Shown: positions 8,657 to 16,855, counted from the stretch's first letter. The stretch is 34,483 nt of DNA from an uncultured Sinobacteraceae bacterium (GCA_937902995.1 CALEKY010000172.1:1-34483), one strand, 5' to 3'. Numbers and translations are program-made. The notes: generated by a model from the letters alone, not told the origin.

Positions 8657-9283
8657 TTACGGAGTATCCGGTTGCTGGCTATTGGCCGGCGGCGTGGTGC
8701 CGAAATCGACGACCGGCGGACGCGAAATCTCGGCCTCGTTCTCGACCGTGAAGTTCGCCTTCACCTTGTGACCGAAGATCATCGCGGTGATGTTGGTCGG
8801 GAACTGGCGTACCGTGATGTTGTAGGCCTGCACGGCATCGATGTAGCGCTTGCGCGCGACAGCAATGCGATTCTCGGTGCCTTCGAGCTGCGCGCGCAGA
8901 TCCTGGAAGCCGGAGATCGATTTCAGATCCGGGTAGCGCTCCACGACGACGAGCAAGCGCGACAGTGCAGAGCTCAATTCGCCCTGGGCCCGTTGCCATT
9001 GCTGGAAAGCTTCGGGGTTTTCGATCAGCTCGGGTGTCGCCTGAATCGAGGTCGCCTTGGCGCGCGCGTTGACGACGCTGTCGAGAATGTCCTTCTCTGC
9101 CTGCACCGCACCCTTCACGGTATTGACCAAGTTCGGCACGAGGTCGGCACGGCGCTGGTATTGGTTCAGCACCTCGGACCACGCCGACTTCACTTGCTCG
9201 TCTTGTTGTTGGAGCGTGTTGTATCCGCAGCCCGTCAACAAGACCGCGAATGTGAGGACCACGAAAGATCGCAACGCGTTCAT
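8657..9283 (-). CDS. lemA: LemA family lipoprotein
   Basis: This 208-aa LemA-type protein has an all-helical, coiled-coil-like body behind a lipoprotein signal ending LLTGC (Cys19). The ATG at 9283 is fixed by AAGGAG five bases upstream (9289-9294); a 17-codon upstream extension is rejected. Family motifs are NTLQQQDEQVKSAWSEVLNQYQRRADLVPNLVNTVKG (about 22-58) and YNITVRQFPTNITAMIFG near 165. It is the first gene of a tight group with the two TPM genes (gaps of 5 and 9 bp). Members sit in the membrane and have been linked to peptide presentation and envelope stress, without a settled role. Confidence 0.93.
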   Translation of the reverse strand: MNALRSFVVLTFAVLLTGCGYNTLQQQDEQVKSAWSEVLNQYQRRADLVPNLVNTVKGAVQAEKDILDSVVNARAKATSIQATPELIENPEAFQQWQRAQGELSSALSRLLVVVERYPDLKSISGFQDLRAQLEGTENRIAVARKRYIDAVQAYNITVRQFPTNITAMIFGHKVKANFTVENEAEISRPPVVDFGTTPPANSQQPDTP

Positions 9284-9372
9284 GAGATCTCCTTCCGTAC
9301 GTGCAGGCGCAATGCCGACAGTGTACGCCGGCATGGGGACGGATGAGCGTTTTTCAAACGAACGCGTAGCAC

Positions 9373-9403
9373 GCTGCGTCGCGAGCGCATCTCGCGACGC
9401 AGC
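9373..9403. terminator. Strong 13-bp stem-loop between the M13 peptidase and lemA
   Basis: GCTGCGTCGCGAG (9373-9385) pairs perfectly with CTCGCGACGCAGC (9391-9403) around a 5-nt loop. An outer pair, GTAGCACGC (9366-9374) with GCGTGCTAC (9417-9425), partly overlaps and reaches into the stop of the M13 gene. It lies just after that gene on the minus strand. No run of T follows in either direction, so if it terminates, it is not a classical intrinsic terminator; mRNA 3'-end protection is equally possible. Confidence 0.5.
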
Positions 9404-9421
9404 GCTGAGTCGGAAGGCGTG

Positions 9422-11488
9422 CTACCAGATCTTCACCCGTTCGCTCTCCGGGCGATACATCTTGTCCGTCGGCTTCACGTCGAATGCCGCATAGAACTCC
9501 GGCAAATTCGCGACGACGATGTTCGTACGGTACTCGGTCGGGCTGTGCGGATCGGTGAGCAGCCGGCGCCGCAGGTCGTCTTCGCGATGCTTGCGCGCCC
9601 ACACTTGCGCCCAGCCGATGAAGAACCGCTGATCGCCCGTGAAGCCGTCGATGACCGGCGCCTCTTTGCCTTCGAGCGACAGCTTGTACGCGCGGTAAGC
9701 CATTGCGAGCCCGGCAAGGTCCGCAATGTTCTCGCCCATCGTCAGATCGGCGTTGACGTTCATGCCCGGCAACGGGCTCACGGCGCTGTACTGCGCACCG
9801 AGCTTCTTCGCACGGCGAGTGAACTCGGCATCGTCCTCTTTCGCCCACCAATCGTTGAGATTGCCCGCGCCGTCGTAACGGCGTCCCTGGTCGTCGAAGC
9901 CGTGGCTGATCTCGTGGCCGATCACCGCGCCAATCGCGCCGTAATTGATTGCATCGTCCGCCGTCACGTCGAAGAACGGCGGCTGCAAGATCGCCGCGGG
10001 GAACACGATCTCGTTCGTCGGCGGGCTGTAATAGGCGTTGACGGTCTGCGGCGTCATGAACCACTCGGTCCGATCGACCGGCCCGCCGAGCTGCGCAATG
10101 TCGCGATCGAGCTTGACGGCCGTCGCGCGCTGCTTGTTGCCGATGAAATCGTCGCGCTTGACCTGCAGCTTCGACCAATCGCGCCAGCGCTCGGGGTAAC
10201 CGATCTTCGTCGTGAACGCCGCAAGCTTCTCCTTCGCCTTCTCCTTGGTCGCCGGCGTCATCCACTCGAGCTCTTCGATTCCCTGCTCAAACGCACGCTT
10301 GAGATTGGCGACGAGCTTGTCCATGCGCTCCTTCGCTTCCGGGCTGAAGTGCCGCTCGACGTACAGCTTGCCGACGAGCTCGCCGATGGCGCTTTCGACT
10401 TCGGCTACGCCGCGCTTCCATCTCGGCTTCGGCTCCCGAACCCCCAATAGCGTCTGCTCTCTGAACTCGAAGTGCAGCCGCGCAAAACGCTGCGGCAGTC
10501 CGCGTGCGAATTCATCGAGCAGCTTGTAGCGGAAGTACACCCGCCAGTCCTCGAGCGGAACTTCGGCAACCGCCTTGCCGAGCGCTTCGACATACGAAGG
10601 CTGCATCACATTGACGGCCTTGACCTTCTCGAGCGGAACGACGGCACCGATGAAGAATTCGCGCCAATCGATCGCAGGGGCCAGTTTTCCGAGCTCATCG
10701 AGCGCGAAACGGTTGTACGTCTTCTGAGGATCTCGGTTCTGCACGCGAGTCCAATGCGCTTTCGCGAGCCGCGTTTCGATTGTCACGATGCGTTTGGCGA
10801 GCTCGGCCGCGTTCGGCGTGCCCGAGGCATCGAGCATGTCACGAACGTACTGCGCATATTTCTCGCGGATGTCCTTCAACCGCTTCTCGTCGGACAAGTA
10901 GTAGTCGCGGTCCGGCATGCCGAGTCCGCTCTGGTGGAAAGTCGCGATGTACTCGTTCGAATTCTTCTCGTTGACCGAGACGAAGAACCAAAGCGGATGC
11001 GTCACGCCGAGGCGCTGGGCCTCGCCCATGTATCGCGCAAGATCCTGTCGCGAAGAAATCTGCTCGATGCGCGTCAGCGCTTCCTTGAGCGGCTCGAGGC
11101 CGCGCGCCTCGATCGCCGCCTCGTCCATGAAACTGGCATAGAAGTCGCCGATTTTTTGTACGTCGGATCCCGGCTCGCCGGATTGTTTCGCCGCCTCTTC
11201 CAAGATGGCATGCAAATCGTGCTCGGCGCGTTCGCGCAGCATGGAGAAGGTGCCGTATTCGGCGCGATCCGCCGGAATCTCCGTTTTGTCGAGCCAACCG
11301 CCGTTGACGAATCGGAAGAAGTCGTCCTGCGGACGAACCGAGCGATCGAGGTTGTCGAGCAGGATGCCGGACTTCAGCGGCTCAGGCGCCGCCGACGCAC
11401 TTGCTGGATTGGCTGGCGGTTCGCTGCGAGCGCACCCTGCCAGCACTGCAACAGCCAGAAGAGATAATGCACAGGATTTCGTGAGCAT
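9422..11488 (-). CDS. pepO: M13 family (neprilysin/PepO-type) metalloendopeptidase, lipoprotein
   Basis: This 688-aa zinc endopeptidase has a lipoprotein signal ending VLAGC (Cys19), so it should act in the periplasm or at the outer membrane on short peptides. The M13 N-terminal domain runs from about 45 (QDDFFRFVNGGWL) to about 430. The catalytic domain has NAYYSPPTNEIVFPA (484-498), HEISH (525-529; zinc ligands His525 and His529, base Glu526) and GENIADLAG, with third ligand Glu586. It ends in the usual short C-terminal VKIW. The ATG is followed directly by the signal peptide, yet no Shine-Dalgarno is seen upstream: the leader is a heptamer array that starts at the base next to the ATG. Confidence 0.95.
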   Translation of the reverse strand: MLTKSCALSLLAVAVLAGCARSEPPANPASASAAPEPLKSGILLDNLDRSVRPQDDFFRFVNGGWLDKTEIPADRAEYGTFSMLRERAEHDLHAILEEAAKQSGEPGSDVQKIGDFYASFMDEAAIEARGLEPLKEALTRIEQISSRQDLARYMGEAQRLGVTHPLWFFVSVNEKNSNEYIATFHQSGLGMPDRDYYLSDEKRLKDIREKYAQYVRDMLDASGTPNAAELAKRIVTIETRLAKAHWTRVQNRDPQKTYNRFALDELGKLAPAIDWREFFIGAVVPLEKVKAVNVMQPSYVEALGKAVAEVPLEDWRVYFRYKLLDEFARGLPQRFARLHFEFREQTLLGVREPKPRWKRGVAEVESAIGELVGKLYVERHFSPEAKERMDKLVANLKRAFEQGIEELEWMTPATKEKAKEKLAAFTTKIGYPERWRDWSKLQVKRDDFIGNKQRATAVKLDRDIAQLGGPVDRTEWFMTPQTVNAYYSPPTNEIVFPAAILQPPFFDVTADDAINYGAIGAVIGHEISHGFDDQGRRYDGAGNLNDWWAKEDDAEFTRRAKKLGAQYSAVSPLPGMNVNADLTMGENIADLAGLAMAYRAYKLSLEGKEAPVIDGFTGDQRFFIGWAQVWARKHREDDLRRRLLTDPHSPTEYRTNIVVANLPEFYAAFDVKPTDKMYRPESERVKIW

Positions 11489-11529
11489 ACTCGGGACTCG
11501 TGATCCGTGAATCGTGATTCGCGGGACAA
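11489..11529. repeat. Heptad element 2: array abutting the M13 peptidase start
   Basis: Five degenerate 7-bp units run from 11489: ACTCGGG, ACTCGTG, ATCCGTG, AATCGTG, ATTCGCG. A weaker sixth (GGGACAA in the shifted phase) follows. The array begins at the base adjoining the ATG of the minus-strand peptidase gene and so replaces its ribosome-binding region. The consensus resembles the GATTCGT and GACTCGT units near 22619 and 33251. Confidence 0.75.
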
Positions 11530-11550
11530 GAGAGCCAACCCTCGCCCATT

Positions 11551-11673
11551 GCGACTACGCGACAGGCTACGGACTCAGGGCGTGAGGCTTGGGGCTCGGG
11601 ACCATGTAGCCGCGCGAGCGCGCGAATGCGCGCCATTGCTACAGCCTACAGTCTACAGCCTGCAGTCTCTAGC
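11551..11673. repeat. Heptad element 3: two-armed array with GCGCGC core
   Basis: The left arm at 11565-11606 reads GGCTACG, GACTCAG, GGCGTGA, GGCTTGG, GGCTCGG, GACCATG, with two weaker units before it (from 11551). The core at 11607-11638 has three GCGCG blocks. The right arm at 11639-11673 reads CTACAGC, CTACAGT, CTACAGC, CTGCAGT, CTCTAGC. Read from the other strand the right arm is GGCTGTA/GACTGTA-like, so the arms are inverted. The element ends 7 bp before the stop of the alpha/beta hydrolase gene. It fills most of the spacer between two minus-strand genes. Confidence 0.85.
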
Positions 11674-11680
11674 GGAGCTG

Positions 11681-12538
11681 CTAGGGCAGCTCCGCCAGGA
11701 ACTCGTCGATCGCTCGCTGACAAAGCGGCTCGTGCAATAGGGGCGCGTGACCGCGATTCGGCACGCTCAAGCGAAGGAGATCGGGCTTCTCGCGTTGCAT
11801 GAGATCGAACACGCGTGCCGACAGCAGGTCCGACAGCTCGCCGCGAATCGCGAGCGTGGGGATTGAATACAATCCGGCGTACGCGTACCACATCGGCGGC
11901 ATCGCGCCGAACGGCAGCAGTCGCATCAGCTCCGCGATTTTGGGATCGTAATCGAGCCGGATTTTTCCGTCGGGATCCTCACGAAACGAGTTGCGGGCGA
12001 ATTCGAGCCAGCGATCTTCGGTCAGGTCGGGATACACGCTGCCGAAGGTTTCTTTGATGTGCGCGGTCGCTTCTTTCCAATCGGCAACCTCCCGGACTTT
12101 GCCGATGTAACTCTGGATACGGCTCGAGCCGATGATCTCGAGCTCAGGTCCGACGTCGTTCAAGACCACACCGACGAGCTGCTGCGGCCGGATGCTCGCC
12201 ATGATCATGGCCATGATGCCGCCGAGGGACGTACCGACGACGACGACGCGCTCGATGCCGAGTGTCCGCAGCAATATCCACATGTCATCCACGTACACGC
12301 CGGGGTGGTAGTTGAGCCAGTTGGCGTCGTATTGGGAGCGTCCCCTTCCGCGTTGGTCTGCGCAGATGACGCGGCGAGTCGGCGCGATGTGAGCGGCGCT
12401 GCGTTCGAAATCCTTGCTGTTGCGTGTCAGCCCGGGCAGATATAAGACCGGTGCTTTGCCCGGATCGCCGGCATAGTCGCGGTAATAGAGTTGGAGCCCG
12501 TCGCGCGAGCGAAAATATTTCTCTTCGAATCGAGCCAT
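11681..12538 (-). CDS. Alpha/beta hydrolase
   Basis: This is a 285-aa serine hydrolase of the alpha/beta fold. The ATG at 12538 begins MARFEEKYFRSRDGLQLYYRDY, which matches the family's first strand; the open frame further upstream shows no family features. PGLTRNSKDFER (35-46) supplies the oxyanion region and DQRGRGRS lies at 61-68. The nucleophile elbow GTSLGG holds Ser104. The conserved RGELSDLLS stretch near 230 probably gives the acid, and NRGHAPLLHEP gives His264. There is no signal peptide, so it should be cytoplasmic. Related proteins include carboxylesterases, haloperoxidase-like enzymes and lactonases; the substrate cannot be told from sequence. Confidence 0.88.
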   Translation of the reverse strand: MARFEEKYFRSRDGLQLYYRDYAGDPGKAPVLYLPGLTRNSKDFERSAAHIAPTRRVICADQRGRGRSQYDANWLNYHPGVYVDDMWILLRTLGIERVVVVGTSLGGIMAMIMASIRPQQLVGVVLNDVGPELEIIGSSRIQSYIGKVREVADWKEATAHIKETFGSVYPDLTEDRWLEFARNSFREDPDGKIRLDYDPKIAELMRLLPFGAMPPMWYAYAGLYSIPTLAIRGELSDLLSARVFDLMQREKPDLLRLSVPNRGHAPLLHEPLCQRAIDEFLAELP

Positions 12539-12631
12539 CGGCCGGATGTGCGCATCGCCGCTTCGGCGGCGGGGGTGCAACCCTCGGTCGTCGAGCGCCA
12601 AGAGTCAACCAGGCGGCGCCGGATCGCGGGC

Positions 12632-12660
12632 AAAAAAAACCCCAGGTTTGTGGCCTGGGG
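12632..12660 (-). terminator. Intrinsic terminator of the 64-aa protein gene
   Basis: On the minus strand, CCCCAGG pairs with CCTGGGG around a 7-nt loop and is followed by eight T (A-run at 12632-12639 on the plus strand). It lies about 65 bp beyond the stop of the small gene at 12726, so that gene is probably a short single-gene transcript. This is the clearest intrinsic terminator in the window. Confidence 0.85.
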
Positions 12661-12725
12661 CAGAGAAGCGGACTTTCTGAAGGGAAGTAAAGCCCGCTAG
12701 GGGATTCGAGGAAACGTGCGTCGCC

Positions 12726-12920
12726 TCAATGTAAACGGGACCACTGCAACACCTTGATGTCCTTCGTGTCGCATTCGAAGTTCTTCGCCAGCACCGAGGC
12801 TGCCTCTTTCAGGTCATTGCCGGGCAGAATTCGGTTTACTTCGACGACTCCGCGGAATTCGCTCATTCCCTTCGGAGCACGTTCTTGAAGCAGGAAATGC
12901 GTGTAGTACTTGATTCCCAT
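12726..12920 (-). CDS. Conserved-looking 64-aa protein of unknown function
   Basis: I do not recognise a family. The 64-aa product starts MGIKYYTHFLLQERAP and has no signal peptide or membrane segment. It is mixed in charge, with one Cys near residue 50 (NFECDTKDIKVLQW). Predicted elements alternate strand and helix (YYTHFLLQ, FRGVVEVNRI, DLKEAASVLAKNF, IKVLQWSRL), which would suit a small compact alpha/beta fold. Evidence that it is real is the good coding composition, its position as the only gene in a 300-bp stretch, and the strong terminator just downstream. It is divergent from greB across a 118-bp spacer. Confidence 0.6.
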   Translation of the reverse strand: MGIKYYTHFLLQERAPKGMSEFRGVVEVNRILPGNDLKEAASVLAKNFECDTKDIKVLQWSRLH

Positions 12921-13038
12921 GGCTCAAAGACTAGAGACCCACCCCTGTATGTACCGTGAAGAGCCGCACAAAATTTCTCCGCGTCGCCGCTTTCAGGCGA
13001 TGCCTTAACCCGCTTTAACGAACAGGATCACAGGTTCC

Positions 13039-13545
13039 ATGAGCCGTTACCGCCCTCCCTCGCCGAAGGGCTCGAAATTCATCACGCCCGAAGGCGCTCG
13101 ACGTCTCAAAGAAGAGCTCGATTACCTCTGGCGCGTGTTGCGCCCGCAGGTCACGCAAGCCGTCGCCGAAGCCGCAGCCCAAGGCGACCGCTCCGAGAAC
13201 GCCGAATACACCTACGGCAAGCGTCAACTGCGCGAGATCGACCGCCGTGTCCGCTTTTTGCGACAGCGACTTGACGGTATGACGATCGTCGATCAACCGC
13301 CCTCCGACCGCTCGCGCGTGTTCTTCGGCGCATGGGTCAAGCTCGAAGACGAAAACGGCGAGGAGGTCGAATACCGTATCGTCGGCCCGGACGAATTCGA
13401 TCCAGCCAAACGCTACATCAGCATGGATGCGCCGCTCGCCCGCGCACTGATGCGCAAGACGCTCGACGATGAAGTCAGCATCGAAGCACCGGGCGGGATG
13501 AAGACGTATGTGATTGTAGGGATCAGGTACGAGGGAGCGGACTAA
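13039..13545 (+). CDS. greB: Transcription elongation factor GreB
   Basis: This 168-aa factor enters the RNA polymerase secondary channel and stimulates cleavage of backtracked RNA. The N-terminal coiled coil (about 14-75) carries the acidic tip DRSENAEYTYGK with Asp50 and Glu53, and a C-terminal FKBP-like domain follows from about 85. The basic patch and the length indicate GreB rather than GreA. The start MSRYRPPSPKGSKFITPEG is the usual GreB beginning. AGGATC lies about ten bases before the ATG as a weak ribosome-binding site. The stop codon is immediately followed by a perfect heptamer array. Confidence 0.95.
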   Translation: MSRYRPPSPKGSKFITPEGARRLKEELDYLWRVLRPQVTQAVAEAAAQGDRSENAEYTYGKRQLREIDRRVRFLRQRLDGMTIVDQPPSDRSRVFFGAWVKLEDENGEEVEYRIVGPDEFDPAKRYISMDAPLARALMRKTLDDEVSIEAPGGMKTYVIVGIRYEGAD

Positions 13546-13746
13546 GGGCTTGGGGCTTGGGGCTTGGGGCTTGGGGCTTGGGGAATGAAGTGTGTGCGTT
13601 CTCACTCGGAGCTCTGAAGTTCTGAGCGCGATTGCCCATCCTCGAGCGCCTTGAGCCGTTCTCAACGGCTTCAAACGCTATGGATTGCGGGCTGCACTAC
13701 GAGCGCGTTTTTCTTACCGAGCCCCACTCCCTTGTCCTAGAGCCCA
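13546..13746. repeat. Heptad element 4: GGGCTTG array and inverted partner (greB/YkvA-like junction)
   Basis: The left arm at 13546-13583 is five perfect copies of GGGCTTG plus GGG, starting at the base after the greB stop. The right arm at 13719-13746 reads GAGCCCC, ACTCCCT, TGTCCTA, GAGCCCA. On the minus strand this is GGGCTCT, AGGACAA, GGGAGTG, GGGCTCG, so the arms share GGGCT. The minus-strand arm runs into GTAAGAAAAACGCGC, much like the core edge of the next element. The TAG stop of the convergent gene (13737-13739) is inside the right arm. The middle section, 13584-13718, is unusually long and shows no gene. Confidence 0.85.
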
Positions 13747-14288
13747 AACAACGAAAACAACCTTCGCACCGCGCTTCCCGCGCGATCGAGATCGCGCTGA
13801 CGCCGCTCGCGCGCACGCGCTTGTAATTCATCGCGCTTCTGCGCGAGCCATTGTTCTTGATCCACACCGGGGTGGCGACGCTGGCGCGCCTGATCGCGGA
13901 GCTTGCAGAACGCTTGATACGCCTGGATGTCGTGATCGAGATCCCGGCTGACGAGCTCGATCATGATCGCCTGCTCGAGCAGGCCGACGCCCGCGGATTC
14001 GGACGGCGTGCTGAAACACGCAAGCGCGTTCAACACGCGCTGCTGATCTTCGGGACGCGGTTGCCAATCGGCATCCGTCGCCATGGCGAGGATCGTATGC
14101 AGCCGTCCAAATCGCTCCCGCACGAACCCAGCAACGTGAGAGCCCTGTCCTTTCTCCCAAACCTCGCGCGCGGCCGCAATGATTGCCGCAGGCGGCGTGT
14201 GCCGCGCCAAGACTTGCGTTTGTTCGGCCACTTCCTCGAGGTGGCGTAAGTCGTCGTCGCCGAGATTGAAGCTGAGGCGCAGAGGCAT
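13737..14288 (-). CDS. Degenerate YkvA/DUF1232-like protein
   Basis: This is a 183-aa protein of unknown function. The layout matches proteins with an N-terminal helical part (FNLGDDDLRHLEEVAEQ), then FVRERFGRLHTILAMATD, a central YkvA-like segment (VLNALACFSTPSESAGVGLLEQAIMIELVSRDL, about 85-117) and a basic coiled tail (QQRRHPG to the end). In typical relatives the centre reads like YFxxPxDLIPD; here the PDxIPD part is replaced by STPSESAG. I choose the ATG at 14288 because the 55 codons upstream in the same frame are translated heptamer repeats. The stop lies in the array shared with greB. Confidence 0.65.
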   Translation of the reverse strand: MPLRLSFNLGDDDLRHLEEVAEQTQVLARHTPPAAIIAAAREVWEKGQGSHVAGFVRERFGRLHTILAMATDADWQPRPEDQQRVLNALACFSTPSESAGVGLLEQAIMIELVSRDLDHDIQAYQAFCKLRDQARQRRHPGVDQEQWLAQKRDELQARARERRQRDLDRAGSAVRRLFSLFGL

Positions 14289-14293
14289 AAACA

Positions 14294-14503
14294 GGCCGTG
14301 GGCTGGAGACTGTGGGCTGTAGAAAACGCGCGGTCGCGCGATTTTATTAGAGACTGAAGGCTGAAGGCAGAGTGCGCACTCGCGCACACTTCCGCTTCGC
14401 TCAGACCGAAGACCGAAGGCCGAAGGCTGAAGGAGCGCGCACTCCGCGCGCATTTGCGAGCAAGCTCACGTGTCTTGCCCTAGCCTCGAGCCCACGCCCT
14501 CTC
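14294..14503. repeat. Heptad element 5: compound run of three arrays and two or three GC cores
   Basis: The first array (14294-14321) is GGCCGTG, GGCTGGA, GACTGTG, GGCTGTA, followed by core GAAAACGCGCGGTCGCGCG. The second (14352-14372) is GACTGAA, GGCTGAA, GGCAGAG, followed by TGCGCACTCGCGCA. The third (14404-14431) is GACCGAA twice, GGCCGAA, GGCTGAA, followed by core GCGCGC (about 14435-14440), ACTCC, GCGCGC (14446-14451). A degenerate inverted arm (about 14476-14503) reads on the minus strand GGGCGTG, GGCTCGA, GGCTAGG. It fills the space between the YkvA-like gene and hss. Confidence 0.85.
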
Positions 14504-14548
14504 AAGCAGCGCTAACGACACGATTCGCAACGCGCCCCACCTTCAGCC

Positions 14549-15964
14549 TCAAACAAGCACATTCCTGAATTGCCACGGATCCGACGGATCGATCGGTTCC
14601 GGGAACAGCCAGCCGCGGTCGAACAGCGGCGTCCATTGCGTGTACTCGCCGACGACCGGGCCGAGATAAGGCATGCATATTTCCAGATTGCGCTGGAAGT
14701 CCATTTCGTCCGGCTCGGTGATGCCGCGATTGGGATTCTCGATGGCCCAGATGAGACCGGACAGCACAGCGACACAGACTTGCAAGCTCGTGGCGGTGTT
14801 GTACGGCACGAGCTTGCGCGCTTCGTGAATCGAAAGCTGGGAGCCGTACCAGTATGCGTTGCGCTTGTGACCGGCCAACAGCACGCCGAGCTCGTCGATG
14901 CCATCGATGATCTCTTCGTTGAGAATGCGTTGCTTCTCTTGCATCCGCCAATTGCGGCCGGCGAGCTCGTGCACCGACAGCACGGCGTCGTCGCACGGGT
15001 GATATGCATAGTGGACGGTCGGCCGGTACACGACCTTGTCGCCTTCGCGAATCGTCAGATAGTCGGAAATCGAGATCGATTCGCCGTGGGTGATCAGAAA
15101 GCCATGGAACGTGCCCGCCTTGGGCGTCCAGGTACGTACGCGCGTGCTGGCGCCCGGCTGCATCAGATACGCGGCACACTTGCAGCCGAAGTCGTGCAGC
15201 CTGCCGTTCTCCGGCATCCATTTCTCGTGCGTTCCCCAGCCGAGCTCGGACGGCTGCGAACCTTCGCCCACGAATCCGTCGACCGACCACGTGTTCACGA
15301 ACTCGCCGGGACGTTTCGGCACGTTCGCGACTTGCGTGTCGCGCTCGGCGATATGAATCACCTTGATGCCCAGCTGTCGGGCGAGCGCCGCCCACTCCTC
15401 GCGCGAGCGCGGCGTGCTCACGTTCACGCCGGTGTCGGCCGCAATGTTCAACAAGGCTTGCTTGACGAAGTGCGAAACGAGCCCGGGATTGGCGCCGTGC
15501 GTCAGTACTGCCGTCGGACCGTTCTTGTGCGTCTGTCGAACCGCGAGCGCTTCCTCGCGCAAAGCATAGTTCGTGCGCAGCGCCGGCGACACGTTGGGAT
15601 CGGTGTACCCGCCCGGCCACGGCTCGATGCACGTATCCAAGTAGAGAGCGCCGATCTCATGACATAGCTTGATCAGCGCGACGCTCGAGACGTCGACGGA
15701 GAGATTCAGAAGAAAATCGCCGGCCTTGAGCATCGGGCGCAGAACTTGCGCGTAGTTCTCGCGCGTGAGCGGCTGCTCGATGAACTCGATCCCGTATTCC
15801 GTCGCTTCGCGACGCCCGCGATCGTCCGCGGTGACGATCGTGATGCGATCGGTCGAGATACCGACATGTCTCAGGATGAGCGGCAACACCCCTTGCCCGA
15901 TGCTACCGAACCCAAGCATGACGAGGCGGCCAGGAAAGCTCACGTGCACGGGGTGCTGGCTCAT
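14549..15964 (-). CDS. hss: Homospermidine synthase
   Basis: This 471-aa enzyme of the saccharopine dehydrogenase-like group makes sym-homospermidine from putrescine, using NAD as an internal redox carrier. The N-terminal Rossmann motif GFGSIGQG lies at 18-25, followed by ITIVTADDRG at the end of the second strand. Conserved stretches are NLSVDVSSVALIKLCHEIGALYLDTCIEPWPGGY (about 87-120), THGANPGLVSHFVKQAL, and the C-terminal SGLIWAIENPNRGITEPDEMDF. Length is typical. It is a single-gene unit between a heptamer element and a GST gene on the same strand. speA lies 3 kb away; an agmatinase or agmatine deiminase, needed to connect them, is not in the window. Confidence 0.95.
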   Translation of the reverse strand: MSQHPVHVSFPGRLVMLGFGSIGQGVLPLILRHVGISTDRITIVTADDRGRREATEYGIEFIEQPLTRENYAQVLRPMLKAGDFLLNLSVDVSSVALIKLCHEIGALYLDTCIEPWPGGYTDPNVSPALRTNYALREEALAVRQTHKNGPTAVLTHGANPGLVSHFVKQALLNIAADTGVNVSTPRSREEWAALARQLGIKVIHIAERDTQVANVPKRPGEFVNTWSVDGFVGEGSQPSELGWGTHEKWMPENGRLHDFGCKCAAYLMQPGASTRVRTWTPKAGTFHGFLITHGESISISDYLTIREGDKVVYRPTVHYAYHPCDDAVLSVHELAGRNWRMQEKQRILNEEIIDGIDELGVLLAGHKRNAYWYGSQLSIHEARKLVPYNTATSLQVCVAVLSGLIWAIENPNRGITEPDEMDFQRNLEICMPYLGPVVGEYTQWTPLFDRGWLFPEPIDPSDPWQFRNVLV

Positions 15965-16079
15965 TGCGGAGCGCTCTCGCTGTGGCGAAGGGTCGTTCGA
16001 GTTTACAGACTTTTCGCCGCGCGTCGACGGCTCGCGGGAGCCCCGTCGCGCACCCGAAAATGCTCGCGCGCAGTGCGCA

Positions 16080-16754
16080 TTATTCGGGTGGCTTCTCTTT
16101 CCAGTGCGGCGGCACGGTGCGCTCGTATCCCGGCAGCGCCTCGACGCGTTTCATCCATTCGGCGATGGCAGGAAAATTCGCCTCGATCGGCAGCAAGCGG
16201 TTACGCAGCTCCTGAGCTTCCCGGCGGTCGAGCGCCCGCAAGAGCAGCTTGATCCCCGGAAAGACGACGATGTCGGCCGCAGAGAAACTCTCGCCCACCA
16301 ACCAATCCGATTTGGCCAACCGCTCGTCGATCCTGCGGGCCTCCCCGGCGACGATGTGGATCGCCCGCGCCACCTCGTCCATGTGCTCTTCGACACCCTG
16401 GAACAAGATCGAATAGATGATTTTCTTGATCTGTTCTTCGACGTACGAGTGATACTCGGAAATGACCCGCGCGATCGTACCGGCATCCTCCGGGGTCGTA
16501 CCGAACAGCGGCCGCTCGGGGTACTTGCGATCGAGATAGTGCAGAATGCCCATCGATTCGAAGACGACATAGTCGCCGTCCTTGAGCACCGGCACGCGCC
16601 CACGCGGATTCATCTGCAGAAGCTGCGGCGATTTGTGCTCCTGCTTCGCAAATTGCACCAGGTGCGATACGTAAGGCAGCTGCTTGTACTCGAGCGCAAG
16701 CAAGGCTCGCCAAGAATACGGGCTGCCGCTGCCCCACCAGAGTTCGAGTGCCAT
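16080..16754 (-). CDS. Glutathione S-transferase family protein
   Basis: This 224-aa protein has an N-terminal thioredoxin-like domain (1-80). SGSPYSWRALLAL at 9-21 holds the likely catalytic Ser near the SPYS turn, NPRGRVPVLKDGD carries the conserved cis-proline, and ESMGILHYLDRKYP binds glutathione. The all-helical C-terminal domain includes SDWLVGESFSAADIVVFP, the usual N-capping box. There is no signal peptide, so it is cytoplasmic. It is divergent from the sulfurtransferase gene across about 100 bp. Substrate is unknown; the class looks like bacterial zeta/beta-like serine GSTs, but I cannot place it firmly. Confidence 0.9.
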   Translation of the reverse strand: MALELWWGSGSPYSWRALLALEYKQLPYVSHLVQFAKQEHKSPQLLQMNPRGRVPVLKDGDYVVFESMGILHYLDRKYPERPLFGTTPEDAGTIARVISEYHSYVEEQIKKIIYSILFQGVEEHMDEVARAIHIVAGEARRIDERLAKSDWLVGESFSAADIVVFPGIKLLLRALDRREAQELRNRLLPIEANFPAIAEWMKRVEALPGYERTVPPHWKEKPPE

Positions 16755-16855
16755 AGCGAATTTTCCTCACGTCGACCGAAGCGATTGTAGACGAGCAGAC
16801 CCGACACGGGCTCGTTGAGATTACGATGTCGCCGTCTGTCGCTTGCGAGATTGCC

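Noticed and set aside
14289..14453. N-terminal extension of the YkvA-like protein
   Set aside because: The added residues are a translation of heptamer repeats and GC cores.
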